NCBI RefSeq assembly: GCF_002015075.1
Contig: NZ_MUXZ01000020.1
Coordinates: 22,671 to 50,036, forward strand
Direction of reading: 5' to 3'
Length of the DNA stretch: 27,366 nucleotides
Origin: Canicola haemoglobinophilus
GTDB lineage: Bacteria > Pseudomonadota > Gammaproteobacteria > Enterobacterales > Pasteurellaceae
The position numbers and the translations under genes are program-made. Positions 1 through 8,779 of this stretch are shown here, one piece after another (within the stretch, counting starts at the first letter, position 1; each line of letters starts with the position of its first letter). The notes below the pieces were generated by a model, which worked only from the letters and a program-made list of their open reading frames with translations, had not been told where the DNA came from and made no database searches.

Positions 1-19
1 CTGTGCTGTGCTGTGCTGT
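1..19. repeat. Pentanucleotide tandem repeat (CTGTG / ACAGC)
   Basis: Nearly four units of CTGTG are visible (ACAGC on the minus strand), and the tract is cut by the window edge, so the true copy number is unknown. It lies immediately inside the start of the minus-strand reading frame. Next to it is a 12-base perfect palindrome (19-30) formed by the double ATG and its complement. Confidence 0.75.
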
Positions 20-25
20 CATCAT
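1..25 (-). CDS. 5' end of a divergent, probably phase-variable gene (partial)
   Basis: Read on the minus strand, an AAAGGA ribosome-binding site sits just ahead of two consecutive ATG codons (starting at 25 and 22), followed by codons that read M-M-T-A-Q-H-S-T before the window ends. The coding sequence right after the start is made of ACAGC pentanucleotide repeats. Five is not a multiple of three, so gain or loss of a unit would shift the frame. That is the standard arrangement of Haemophilus contingency genes. The product cannot be identified because only eight codons are visible. The good ribosome-binding site supports a real gene start, but this could still be a fortuitous reading at the edge. 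Confidence 0.45.
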
Positions 26-257
26 GATGATCCTTTGAAAATGAATGTCAAACAAATTTTACAAAAATCAGCACCGCTTATAAACTAAAATCCTCTTGTT
101 TAATGACAATAATGCTATTTTATCTATTATACCTCATTGTAAGTAATCAAACTCTCAAGGATTGTTGAAAATAGTTATTCTATAATTTAACAAAAAACTC
201 TTTTTCTTTTACAATCTTTGTTCATTTCCTCCTCTATTTCCTTTGCGAGAATTTATT

Positions 258-3233
258 ATGTCGTTACTTTTATGTGCTGAAGAAAGATTAATGCAATGTG
301 CAAATTGCCTAATTGAGCATTTTCCTGAGCAATTTGTTCCAACGCAAAATAACACCGCACTTTTTCAACAAATTCAACAAGATAAAGATAATCTGCAAAG
401 CCATATAGGGAAATTAGGCTATGGGTTGTGTTTATCGGATTTTGTCTTTGAAACAATGCAAAAACAACCGTATTTTCTTCTGCAATGTTGGGAGAATTGT
501 CCTACTTTCACCGATTGCGACCACTACGCTACAAATTTACAAAATATTCTCAAAGAAGTAGAAACAGAAGAACAACTTTACCGCTCTTTACGCCAATTTC
601 GCGCTCGTGAAATGGCAAAACTGAGCCTTTGTCAAAGTTTAAACTTAGCGACAGTAGAAGAAATTTTTATTCGCCTTTCTCAATTGGCAGAAAGTTTAAT
701 TATTGCGGCAAGAGATTGGCTATATGACCAAACTTGCAAGGAGTTAGGTACGCCAACAGATGCACAAGGTAATGCACAGAAATTATACATTTTAGGTATG
801 GGGAAATTAGGCGGTTTTGAGCTGAATTTTTCCTCCGATATTGATTTAATTTTTACCTATCCAACCAATGATGGCGAAACCCAAGGTGGTCGGCGTAGCA
901 TTGAAAACAGCAAATTTTTCACAAGATTGGGGCAGCGTTTAATTCGAGCATTAGATGAATACACCGCCGATGGCTTTGTTTATCGTACGGATATGCGTTT
1001 GCGCCCTTTTGGTGAGAGTGGTGCGCTGGCATTAAGTTTTAACGCAATGGAGCAATATTATCAAGAACAAGGGCGAGATTGGGAGCGCTATGCGATGATA
1101 AAAGCACGGATTTTGGGGGCTGATAAGCGAGATGCTAATGTGCAAATATTACAGCAGCTTTTACGCCCCTTTGTTTATCGGCGCTATATTGATTTTAGTG
1201 TTATTCAATCTTTGCGTGATATGAAAAGCAAAATTGCACGAGAAATACACCGTAGAGGATTAATAGACAATATTAAATTAGGCGCTGGTGGTATTCGTGA
1301 AATTGAGTTTATTGTACAAGTTTTTCAGCTTATTCGGGGTGGGCGTGAAGCGATCTTGCAACAAACTTCCTTACTTAACCTTTTACCTGTACTCGAAAGA
1401 TTAGGTTTACTTAATGCTGAACAAAAAACAAATTTGCACCTCGCCTATTTATTCCTACGTAGAGTAGAAAATATTTTGCAAGCCATTAATGACAAACAAA
1501 CGCAGACTTTACCAAGCACAGAAAAAGATCGAGAACGTTTGATCCTTGCGACAAAAAATTTTACTTATTTTCCAATCTTCACAGAAAATGAGCCAAAAAC
1601 AACCGCACTTATTCAATATCCTATTGAAAACTGGCAACAATTTTTAGCAGTATTACATGAGCATCAACAAAAAGTGCGGTCTGTTTTTCAGAGTTTAATT
1701 GGCGAAGATACAGAGGAAGAAGAAAAAAATAGTACGGATGATATATGGCATGATTTTCTTGATGCGGACCTCAGCGAGCAAGAAATTGAAACTCTGTTGC
1801 AAGAAAATCAAATAGATGAACAACATTTTGATGAAATTATTGAAAAATTAATCCAATTTAAATTGGATTTAACTCGTCGCTCCGTAGGTGAACGTGGGCG
1901 TCATGTATTAACACAACTTGTGCCAATGTTGTTTAATCAACTTTTCCAATACAAAAACTATCTGCAACTTTTGCCAAGAATGTTGAAAATTGTAGAGAAG
2001 ATCGTAACACGTACAACTTATTTAGAATTATTAGTGGAAAATCCTCAAGCCTTAACTCAATTGCTTAAATTATGTGCAAAATCAAAAATGATTGCCGAAC
2101 AAGTAACAAAATATCCGATTTTGCTTGATGAACTATTAGATCCTAATGCACTATTAAATCCTATAGATTTTCATCTATATTCTTCTGAATTGCATCAATA
2201 TTTACGGCGTCTTCCCTCTGATGATGAGGAGCAGATTATTAATGGACTACGCCAATTTAAACAAACCACTTTATTACGAGTAGCAGCAGCAGATATTTTA
2301 GGTGCATTACCAGTAATGAAAGTCAGCGATCATCTAACCTATTTAGCCGAGTCAATTATCGAAACTGTTGTCAATCTTGCGTGGCAACAAGTCAGTCTAA
2401 GATTTGGTATACCTGAATATTTAGATAAACAGCAAAAAGGTTTTTTAGTCATTGGCTATGGAAAATTAGGTGGGATTGAGCTTGGTTATAAATCAGATTT
2501 AGATTTGGTTTTTCTCTATGATGGCAATCAGACAGGGCAAACTATTGGTGGCAAAAAATCCATTGATAGCAACCAGTTTTATCTCAAACTGGCACAAAAA
2601 ATTATTAGTATTTTTAATATGAATACGAGTGCTGGGATACTTTATAATGTTGATATTCGCTTACGTCCAGCAGGCGATGCTGGATTACTGGGTTGTTCAT
2701 TAAATGCTTTTGAAAACTATCAAATGAATGAAGCTTGGACATGGGAAAAACAAGCTTTAGTACGGAGCCGAGTGGTCTATGGTGATCTAGCTTTGCGTGA
2801 ACGTTTCGACAACATCCGTCAAAATGTACTTTCCGCCCCAAGAGATTTGCTCAAACTAAAACAGGATATACGAGATATGCGTGAAAAAATGTATCAACAT
2901 CTTTCTAAACACCAAGCGGATAAATTTAATATTAAGACAGATCGAGGCGGTATTACCGACATCGAATTTATTGCGCAATATTTGGTTTTAGCCCATGCGC
3001 CAGCAAATCCAACATTAACACATTGGTCTGATAACGTGAGAATTTTTGACAGTATGGCAGAAAGTGCGGTCATTCCCCAAGAAACTTCTGAAAAACTCAA
3101 AAAATGCTATGTGAATTTACGAAATCAAATTCATCATTTGCATTTATTAGGTAAAGATCCAATTATTGAAACGCAAAAATTTCATGATGAAAGAAACTTT
3201 ATTTTAGATATTTGGAAAAATTTATTAGAATAA
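258..3233 (+). CDS. glnE: Bifunctional glutamine synthetase adenylyltransferase/adenylyl-removing enzyme
   Basis: GlnE adenylylates and deadenylylates glutamine synthetase in response to the PII nitrogen signal, in the cytoplasm. The two halves of the duplicated enzyme are both visible. The N-terminal nucleotidyltransferase motif GMGKLGGFELNFSSDIDLIF lies near residue 180, and the C-terminal copy GYGKLGGIELGYKSDLDLVF lies near residue 733. Each has the paired acidic residues (SDxDLxF) that bind metal in this family. The frame opens at a TTG at 243, but I take the ATG at 258; the product is then 991 residues, somewhat longer than the roughly 950 of E. coli. Part of the difference is an acidic stretch (EDTEEEEK) near residue 485, between the two halves. 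It is monocistronic here, with a 125-base gap before the next gene. Confidence 0.95.
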   Translation: MSLLLCAEERLMQCANCLIEHFPEQFVPTQNNTALFQQIQQDKDNLQSHIGKLGYGLCLSDFVFETMQKQPYFLLQCWENCPTFTDCDHYATNLQNILKEVETEEQLYRSLRQFRAREMAKLSLCQSLNLATVEEIFIRLSQLAESLIIAARDWLYDQTCKELGTPTDAQGNAQKLYILGMGKLGGFELNFSSDIDLIFTYPTNDGETQGGRRSIENSKFFTRLGQRLIRALDEYTADGFVYRTDMRLRPFGESGALALSFNAMEQYYQEQGRDWERYAMIKARILGADKRDANVQILQQLLRPFVYRRYIDFSVIQSLRDMKSKIAREIHRRGLIDNIKLGAGGIREIEFIVQVFQLIRGGREAILQQTSLLNLLPVLERLGLLNAEQKTNLHLAYLFLRRVENILQAINDKQTQTLPSTEKDRERLILATKNFTYFPIFTENEPKTTALIQYPIENWQQFLAVLHEHQQKVRSVFQSLIGEDTEEEEKNSTDDIWHDFLDADLSEQEIETLLQENQIDEQHFDEIIEKLIQFKLDLTRRSVGERGRHVLTQLVPMLFNQLFQYKNYLQLLPRMLKIVEKIVTRTTYLELLVENPQALTQLLKLCAKSKMIAEQVTKYPILLDELLDPNALLNPIDFHLYSSELHQYLRRLPSDDEEQIINGLRQFKQTTLLRVAAADILGALPVMKVSDHLTYLAESIIETVVNLAWQQVSLRFGIPEYLDKQQKGFLVIGYGKLGGIELGYKSDLDLVFLYDGNQTGQTIGGKKSIDSNQFYLKLAQKIISIFNMNTSAGILYNVDIRLRPAGDAGLLGCSLNAFENYQMNEAWTWEKQALVRSRVVYGDLALRERFDNIRQNVLSAPRDLLKLKQDIRDMREKMYQHLSKHQADKFNIKTDRGGITDIEFIAQYLVLAHAPANPTLTHWSDNVRIFDSMAESAVIPQETSEKLKKCYVNLRNQIHHLHLLGKDPIIETQKFHDERNFILDIWKNLLE

Positions 3234-3358
3234 ATGAACTTATAAAAATAAATTTGTTCTAAACTGAGTTTGAGCAAGAATTTTATAAGAAATGATTTCT
3301 AACTTATATGTTATGCTACACAAACCTTGTATTTACATTTACAGATGAGAAATGAACT

Positions 3359-4126
3359 ATGAAATTAAATAAATCTCTTTTGATTACTACATTAGTTACA
3401 TCAGGCATGTTATTGGTTGCTTGTAACGAAAAAAATAAAACAGAAGCTACTCAGGCTGAAACAAAGGCTGAAACGACACAACCTGTAGCTCAAGAAACAG
3501 CAAAGGCAAACGCTGAACAAACTCAGCCTACAACTCAAGAGAAAACAGAGGCAAGTACTGAACAAGCTCAGCCTACAACTCAGGAGAAAACAGAGGCAAG
3601 TACTGAACAAACTCAGCCTACAACTCAAGAGAAAACAGAGGCAAGCACTGAACAAGCTCAGCCTACAACTCATACAGAAACAGACGCAAGTGTTATCGAA
3701 CAAAAAGCTCTTGACCAATTTAACAAGGCTGTTGCTATTGTATTGACAGGGTATCGAATTGATAAAGATACACAAAGTCAAGATACTTTATCTTTTATTT
3801 ATCAAGTCACAAACAAAAGCAATAAAGCCATTAAAGAAGTGCAATGGTTTAATCTTTTTTTAGTTGATTCAAAAATCGTAGATGTTCTCGATATCCCTGT
3901 TGTGTTTGAAAAGACTTTAGCAGCAGAAAAAACAGAAGAAGTAACATTAACAAAATTAGCAAATACCTATCCTGAAAATATAAAAGATAGTATTCTAAAT
4001 AAAAAAGCAGATTTTAAGTTTACACCAACAATTGCTGGAAAAATCGTTTTTGAAGATGGTACAGAGTTGATCGTAACAAAATTCGAAGATATTACCAATT
4101 CTTTACAAAAACATCCTAACCAATAA
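3359..4126 (+). CDS. Lipoprotein with repetitive stalk and C-terminal beta-type domain
   Basis: The first 22 residues form a lipoprotein signal peptide: positively charged start, hydrophobic core, and lipobox LVAC with the acylated Cys at 22. Residues 23 to about 110 are a low-complexity T/Q/E/A/K-rich linker. It includes four 15-residue repeats (TEQ-A/T-QPTTQEKTEAS type) encoded by a 45-bp tandem array. From about residue 115 to 255 there is a folded-looking region rich in alternating hydrophobic residues (YRIDKDTQSQDTLSFIYQV...), compatible with an extracellular beta-sandwich. I do not recognise the family with certainty; a distant YcfL/DUF1425-like domain is possible. The likely role is a surface or periplasm-facing lipoprotein on a flexible stalk. 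It is a single gene with its own terminator. Confidence 0.8.
   Translation: MKLNKSLLITTLVTSGMLLVACNEKNKTEATQAETKAETTQPVAQETAKANAEQTQPTTQEKTEASTEQAQPTTQEKTEASTEQTQPTTQEKTEASTEQAQPTTHTETDASVIEQKALDQFNKAVAIVLTGYRIDKDTQSQDTLSFIYQVTNKSNKAIKEVQWFNLFLVDSKIVDVLDIPVVFEKTLAAEKTEEVTLTKLANTYPENIKDSILNKKADFKFTPTIAGKIVFEDGTELIVTKFEDITNSLQKHPNQ
3512..3691 (+). repeat. 45-bp tandem repeat, four units, inside the lipoprotein gene
   Basis: Units run 3512-3556, 3557-3601, 3602-3646 and 3647-3691. The first three are nearly identical (A/G and C/T differences only). The fourth diverges in its second half (CATACAGAAACAGACGC). A more degenerate ancestral unit precedes them at about 3476-3511. As 45 is divisible by 3, copy-number change would lengthen or shorten the stalk without breaking the frame. 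Alternating QAQ/QTQ variants suggest that unit pairs were duplicated. Confidence 0.9.
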
Positions 4127-4151
4127 TTTTTACAGCAAACAATATCAATAT

Positions 4152-4173
4152 AAAAGGGGAGTTATCCCCTTTT
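4152..4173. terminator. Bidirectional hairpin terminator
   Basis: The arms AAAAGGGGA and TCCCCTTTT flank a 4-base loop. T runs on one strand and A runs on the other let it serve both the plus-strand lipoprotein gene and the convergent minus-strand membrane-protein gene that ends at 4178. Confidence 0.85.
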
Positions 4174-4177
4174 TACG

Positions 4178-4987
4178 TTAAGATGATATATAAGCCATAC
4201 TTGCCCATACAGGGAAAGTCATTAAAATAAAGCTCATCATTAATAATGCGATATATTCTATTTTCCATTTATAAAATATATGTATTGCAATAGCACCCAT
4301 AACAATTAAGTGCAAAATAAAATAAAGTCCCCACGCAAGTTGATTTGGAAAGACAATGTGTTGTGAAGCTAAAACTAAAATCCCCAAAACAATCAACGCA
4401 TTCAATAATAAAGTAATCAACATAAAGAAAGGTAATAACGCAATAAATCCTTGTAGACGATTTTTTGCAATAACCAACAGTAAATTCGCTAAGATGATAC
4501 CTAATAGCGTTTGTGCCATTGGATTATATTGTGGGAGATAAATCAAGGGTAAATCAATAAAAATAAGCAAATAAATAACCGCACCAAGCCCCCCCATTAG
4601 CGTCCCCAACATCAATAAAGATTTACGCATTTGTAAATCTTTAGGTTGTTGCCAAATAGATAGTGTTACGCCAATTCCACTCAAACAAACAAGATCAGTT
4701 AACACATAATGATAATTAGAAAACAAACTAATAAATAGCCATAAACTCCAATAAGGCAAAAAGTACAAATTGACCTTCAATAATCTTGAACGCTGTCCGT
4801 TACAAATTTCCCCTTTAGTAAAGACTAACACACTTAATAATTGCGCGACTAACACCGCTAAACTTAAATGAGGGATAGCCTTTGCCTGAGCCTGTAAACT
4901 CATCGTAAAGAAGTCGATAGCAATGAGGAATAATATTGGTAAAAAGGACAAAAGTGCGGTTGTTTTTTGTGATTGTTCTGTTGACAT
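4178..4987 (-). CDS. Integral membrane protein of unknown function
   Basis: This 269-residue protein is dominated by hydrophobic segments; I count about seven or eight probable membrane helices (for example near residues 12-30, 40-58, 75-90, 120-145, 155-172, 175-205, 215-240 and 245-265). Charged residues are confined to short loops such as KGEICNGQRSR and QQPKDLQMRK. I recognise no catalytic motif or transporter signature, so no function is assigned. The start ATG is preceded by GGAAA at suitable spacing. A Haemophilus uptake signal (4952-4960) lies inside the first codons. It is divergent from yicG, with a 140-base intergenic region between them. Confidence 0.75.
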   Translation of the reverse strand: MSTEQSQKTTALLSFLPILFLIAIDFFTMSLQAQAKAIPHLSLAVLVAQLLSVLVFTKGEICNGQRSRLLKVNLYFLPYWSLWLFISLFSNYHYVLTDLVCLSGIGVTLSIWQQPKDLQMRKSLLMLGTLMGGLGAVIYLLIFIDLPLIYLPQYNPMAQTLLGIILANLLLVIAKNRLQGFIALLPFFMLITLLLNALIVLGILVLASQHIVFPNQLAWGLYFILHLIVMGAIAIHIFYKWKIEYIALLMMSFILMTFPVWASMAYISS

Positions 4988-5044
4988 AGAATTTCCAGTT
5001 GCGAGATGCGGATAAAAATGAAGTGGCTATTATGCAAAAAATAA

Positions 5045-5117
5045 AAAGTGCGGTCAAAAATAACATTGTTTCTTGCCTTTATGCGCTCTAAAATACCCAC
5101 AAAAATGACCGCACTTT
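5045..5117. repeat. Inverted pair of DNA uptake signals in a divergent intergenic region
   Basis: AAAGTGCGGTCA (5045-5056) and its exact reverse complement TGACCGCACTTT (5106-5117) are separated by 49 bases, between the starts of the minus-strand membrane gene and yicG. Inverted uptake-signal pairs in Haemophilus usually lie close together after genes, where they act as terminators. Here the pair is widely spaced and precedes two genes. The second copy lies immediately upstream of the yicG ribosome-binding site (AAGGAAA). Confidence 0.85.
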
Positions 5118-5127
5118 AAGGAAACTT

Positions 5128-5799
5128 ATGTTACTCAGTATTCTCTATATTATCGGTATTACCGCAGAGGCAATGACTGGCGCATTGGCAGCGGGACGAG
5201 AAAAAATGGATATTTTTGGTGTCATTATTATTGCATCAATGACTGCAATTGGAGGTGGCTCTGTTCGAGATGTGTTACTTGGGCACTATCCTCTAGGCTG
5301 GGTAAAAAATCCCCATTATTTTTTGATAGTTGCTACCGCTGCTGTTCTGACCGTTTTCATTGCCCCCTTTATCAAACATTTTATGCGTTATTTCCGCACT
5401 ATTTTTCTCGTATTAGATGCGCTAGGTTTAATCGTTTTTTCTATTATTGGTGCACAAATTGCTTTAGATATGGGACATGGTTTTACTATTGCAATTATTG
5501 CGGCAATTATCACGGGTGCCTTTGGTGGCGTACTACGTGATCTACTCTGTAACCGTATTCCATTGGTCTTTCAAAAAGAGCTTTATGCCAGCGTTGCATT
5601 ATTAGCAACAAGTATTTATATTGGCTTGCAGCAATTACATATTAATCAAAATTTAGTCATTATTATTACGCTAATTAGTGGCTTCATTATTCGTTTACTG
5701 GCAATTTATTTTGAATGGGGCTTGCCTGTTTTTGATTATCAAGAACAAACCACAGAAAGTGCTAAAACTAATGATAAATTGCCGAAAAAAACTAAATAA
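5128..5799 (+). CDS. yicG: YicG/UPF0126 (TRIC-type) membrane protein
   Basis: This 223-residue inner-membrane protein carries two UPF0126/TRIC-like repeats. The first contains GALAAGREKMDIFGV and the signature IGGGSVRDVLLG. The second contains GAFGGVLRD and the conserved IPLVFQKELYA. Close similarity to E. coli YicG is evident along the length. Bacterial TRIC proteins are trimeric cation-permeable channels, but a physiological role for YicG is not established. The start ATG follows a strong AAGGAAA site. The gene ends 9 bases before proA and probably shares its transcript. A hydrophilic lysine-rich tail of about 20 residues extends beyond the usual family end. Confidence 0.92.
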   Translation: MLLSILYIIGITAEAMTGALAAGREKMDIFGVIIIASMTAIGGGSVRDVLLGHYPLGWVKNPHYFLIVATAAVLTVFIAPFIKHFMRYFRTIFLVLDALGLIVFSIIGAQIALDMGHGFTIAIIAAIITGAFGGVLRDLLCNRIPLVFQKELYASVALLATSIYIGLQQLHINQNLVIIITLISGFIIRLLAIYFEWGLPVFDYQEQTTESAKTNDKLPKKTK

Positions 5800-5808
5800 G
5801 GATATCAC

Positions 5809-7065
5809 ATGAATTTAAATGAAATGGGAAAACAGGCTAAACAAGCTGCTGCAATCCTCTCTCAACTTTCACATCAACAAAAAAATAACGCTTTGCAAAT
5901 TATCGCAGAGCAACTGGAATTACAAAGCGACAAAATCCTTGCAGAAAATGCCAAGGATATTCAACTTGCTAAAGAAAACGGACTATCAGAGGCTCTCATT
6001 GATCGCCTATTACTTACCAAAGAGCGTATCGCTGGCATAGCAAAAGACGTTCGTCACATTATTTCATTAGCGGATCCCGTTGGACAAGTTATTGACGGCG
6101 GTATATTGGAAAGTGGTGCGAAATTAGAGCGAGTAAGAGTACCTTTAGGCGTTGTTGGAACTATTTATGAAGCGCGCCCAAATGTGACTATTGATGTTGC
6201 TACGCTTTGTTTAAAAACCGGTAATGCGGTTATTTTACGTGGAGGAAAAGAAACACGTTACTCCAATGAAATTCTAGTGAAAGTGGTACAAGATGCCTTG
6301 GAGCAAGCTGGATTACCTCGAGCTTCAGTACAAGCTATCACAGATCCTGACCGCGCTTTAGTATTGGAATTGCTCAAATTAGATAAATATGTAGATATGA
6401 TTATTCCTCGTGGTGGTGCAGGCTTACATGAATTTTGCAAACAAAACTCAACTATTCCTGTGATTATTGGTGGCGTTGGCCTGTGTCATTTATTTGTAGA
6501 AGAAAGTGCGGAGCAAGATAAAGCCCTTGCGGTCATTGATAATGCTAAGACTCAACGTCCAAGCACTTGCAACACGCTAGAAACGCTATTAGTACAAGAA
6601 AGTATCGCAGCAGAGTTTTTACCTAAACTAGCTGCCTATTTGCAACATAAAAAAGTCAAATATCACGCAGATCCAACCGCACTTTCAATATTAGCCCAAC
6701 AAAATGTTGAGGTTTCAGCGGTGCAAGAACAACAACTACGTCAAGAGTGGGGTTCATTGGATTTAAATGTTGTCATCGTTAAAGATATGCAACAAGCTAT
6801 TGAGCATATCAGCGAATATGGTACACAACATTCAGAAGCCATTTTAACTTCATCGCAAAGATTGGCTCGCCAGTTTGTTTCCCTTGTTGATGCAGCGACT
6901 GTTTATGTGAATGCAAGTACAAGATTTACTGACGGTGGACAATTCGGCTTAGGTGCTGAAGTAGCGGTTAGCACGCAAAAATTGCATGCTCGTGGTCCAA
7001 TGGGCCTAGAGGCACTAACCACGTACAAATGGATTTGTGTCGGCGATTATACAGTACGCCAATAA
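5809..7065 (+). CDS. proA: Gamma-glutamyl phosphate reductase
   Basis: ProA reduces glutamyl 5-phosphate with NADPH to glutamate semialdehyde, the second step of proline synthesis. The 418-residue protein has the expected family length. The catalytic cysteine lies in the motif NAKTQRPSTCNTLETLL (Cys about 254), and the conserved PLGVVGTIYEARPNVTIDV segment lies near residue 108. The C-terminal FGLGAEVAVSTQKLHARGPM is also typical. The start ATG follows AAGGAT 6 bases upstream. It follows yicG by 9 bases, so the two are likely co-transcribed. The usual partner proB (glutamate kinase) is not in this window. Confidence 0.96.
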   Translation: MNLNEMGKQAKQAAAILSQLSHQQKNNALQIIAEQLELQSDKILAENAKDIQLAKENGLSEALIDRLLLTKERIAGIAKDVRHIISLADPVGQVIDGGILESGAKLERVRVPLGVVGTIYEARPNVTIDVATLCLKTGNAVILRGGKETRYSNEILVKVVQDALEQAGLPRASVQAITDPDRALVLELLKLDKYVDMIIPRGGAGLHEFCKQNSTIPVIIGGVGLCHLFVEESAEQDKALAVIDNAKTQRPSTCNTLETLLVQESIAAEFLPKLAAYLQHKKVKYHADPTALSILAQQNVEVSAVQEQQLRQEWGSLDLNVVIVKDMQQAIEHISEYGTQHSEAILTSSQRLARQFVSLVDAATVYVNASTRFTDGGQFGLGAEVAVSTQKLHARGPMGLEALTTYKWICVGDYTVRQ

Positions 7066-7075
7066 TCTTTTCTGG

Positions 7076-7097
7076 AAGGGGCAATCGCCCCTTTTTT
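7076..7097 (+). terminator. Terminator of yicG-proA
   Basis: The stem AAGGGGC/GCCCCTT with a 4-base loop is followed by a T6 run, 10 bases after the proA stop. Confidence 0.9.
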
Positions 7098-7183
7098 GCA
7101 CTACAAAACTCGCTTTTTTTCCACCGCACTTTATTCATCTATTAACACAACATACTTTTTATTTAAATCTATAAAATTTTTGT

Positions 7184-7212
7184 TTGACAATTTTTTGCTA
7201 AATCGTTATTTC
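7184..7212 (+). promoter_or_regulatory. Candidate sigma-70 promoter of lysC
   Basis: A perfect TTGACA -35 box (7184-7189) is followed after 17 bases by TATTTC (7207-7212), with an overlapping alternative TATATT slightly downstream. A start near 7220 would leave a leader of about 40 bases. That is too short for a lysine riboswitch of the kind that precedes lysC in E. coli. The -10 match is mediocre. Confidence 0.55.
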
Positions 7213-7260
7213 TATATTGCACACAACATTTTATAACTCTAAATAAAAAGGAAATTACTT

Positions 7261-8613
7261 ATGTCTAATCTCTCAGTAGCAAAATTTGGTGGCACTAGTG
7301 TCGCTAATTACTCCGCAATGCAAGCATGTGCAAGAATTGTCATTGCAGATCCAAACACTCGTGTAGTTGTGCTTTCAGCCTCAGCTGGAGTGACAAATTT
7401 ACTTGTTGCCTTAGCTAAAGGTTGTGAAGTTGATGAGCGTACAAAACTACTCAACGAAGTACGTCAAATTCAAGAAAATATTTTGAATGAGCTAAAAGAT
7501 GCCAGCGTGGTTCGCCATAAAGTTGAAGCAATTTTAGCGCATATTGAAAGCTTATCTGAAGCAGCAAGCCTAGCAACCTCACTTGCATTAACTGACGAGC
7601 TTATTTGCCAAGGGGAAATGATGTCCACGCAAATTTTTGTGGAAGTCTTACGAGAATTAAATACCCAAGCAACTTGGCTTGATGTAAGAAATATTGTGGC
7701 AACTAACAGCCATTTTGGCAAAGCTGCCCCAAATGATGAACTGACTCAACAAAACAGCGATAACCATTTAAAACCCTTAATTGCACGTGGCGAATTGATC
7801 ATTACACAAGGGTTTATTGGTCGCGATCCTCAAGGCAAAACCACAACTTTAGGACGTGGAGGGAGCGATTACTCTGCTGCATTATTAGCAGAAGTTTTAA
7901 ATGCAAAAGATGTATTAATTTGGACTGATGTTGCAGGGATTTATACAACAGATCCTCGTATTGCAACTAATGCACAGCGTATTGATACAATGAGTTTTGC
8001 AGAGGCGGCAGAAATGGCTACTTTTGGTGCCAAAGTATTACATCCATCAACTTTATTACCTGCTGTACGTAGCAATATTCCAGTTTATGTAGGATCAAGC
8101 AAAGCTCCACAAGAAGGCGGAACTTGGGTAACGAGAGATCCTCAACCAAGACCGACATTCCGTGCCATAGCACTACGTCGTGATCAAACATTATTAACTT
8201 TAACAAGCCTCAATATGCTTCATGCACAAGGCTTTTTAGCTAATGTTTTTACTATTTTAGCTAAACATAAAATCTCAGTAGATACGATTACAACATCAGA
8301 AATTAGCATCGCTCTTACCTTAGATAAAACGGGTTCAGCTTCATCTGGCGCTGAATTATTATCGCCAGAATTATTAGATGAGCTCAGCCAAGTGGCAAGC
8401 GTAAAAGTTGATGGGGATTTATCTCTAGTAGCATTAGTCGGTAATGATTTACATACCAAAGCTGGCGTAGCAAAACATATTTTTAATACGCTAGAACATT
8501 ATAATGTCCGTATGATTAGTTATGGCGCTAGTACAAATAATGTGTGTATGTTAGTGGAAAATGAGCAAGCAGATAACGTTGTTCGTACATTGCATAAATC
8601 TTTATTTGAGTAA
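7261..8613 (+). CDS. lysC: Aspartokinase III (lysine-sensitive type)
   Basis: This enzyme phosphorylates aspartate to start the lysine/diaminopimelate, threonine and methionine pathways. The 450-residue product follows E. coli LysC closely end to end. The N-terminal kinase motif KFGGTSV is at residues 8-14, RTKLL and ELICQGEMMST lie mid-domain, and TTLGRGGSDYSAALLAE marks the substrate-binding region. From about residue 300 the regulatory part carries two ACT-type domains (LTLTSLNMLHAQGFLANVF... and LVALVGNDLHTKAGVAKHIF). This monofunctional form without a homoserine dehydrogenase domain is the lysine-inhibited class. The start follows AAAAGGAAA. The gene is flanked by terminators on both sides, so it is an independent unit. 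Confidence 0.95.
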   Translation: MSNLSVAKFGGTSVANYSAMQACARIVIADPNTRVVVLSASAGVTNLLVALAKGCEVDERTKLLNEVRQIQENILNELKDASVVRHKVEAILAHIESLSEAASLATSLALTDELICQGEMMSTQIFVEVLRELNTQATWLDVRNIVATNSHFGKAAPNDELTQQNSDNHLKPLIARGELIITQGFIGRDPQGKTTTLGRGGSDYSAALLAEVLNAKDVLIWTDVAGIYTTDPRIATNAQRIDTMSFAEAAEMATFGAKVLHPSTLLPAVRSNIPVYVGSSKAPQEGGTWVTRDPQPRPTFRAIALRRDQTLLTLTSLNMLHAQGFLANVFTILAKHKISVDTITTSEISIALTLDKTGSASSGAELLSPELLDELSQVASVKVDGDLSLVALVGNDLHTKAGVAKHIFNTLEHYNVRMISYGASTNNVCMLVENEQADNVVRTLHKSLFE

Positions 8614-8626
8614 TTATTAAACCATC

Positions 8627-8657
8627 AAAGAGCGGAAAAATTGAACCGCTCTTTTTT
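8627..8657 (+). terminator. Terminator of lysC
   Basis: AAAGAGCGG pairs with CCGCTCTTT across a 10-base loop and is followed by a T run, 13 bases past the lysC stop. Confidence 0.85.
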
Positions 8658-8779
8658 ATTGCTTAAAAACATCAGTAGAAACACCAATAAACTGATAATT
8701 TAAATTGAGATTACAGGCAGAAAATAGTAAAGTAAGCCACTGTTCATTCACTTACAAAATAGCTTTTAAGGCGGAATTT

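Noticed and set aside
3512..3691. Possible CRISPR array
   Set aside because: The units are contiguous coding repeats without unique spacers and remain in the lipoprotein frame.
3410..3781. 123-codon minus-strand ORF opposite the lipoprotein gene
   Set aside because: It is the antisense of the 45-bp repeat (CLCFLLSCRLSLFS repeats) and has no independent start signal; a composition artefact.
7098..7260. Lysine riboswitch ahead of lysC
   Set aside because: The inferred leader is about 40 bases and I see no set of paired helices; only a promoter is supported.
8705..8779. N-terminal extension of PurA
   Set aside because: The added residues are not family-like and ATG 8780 has AAGGCGG and the exact family N-terminus.
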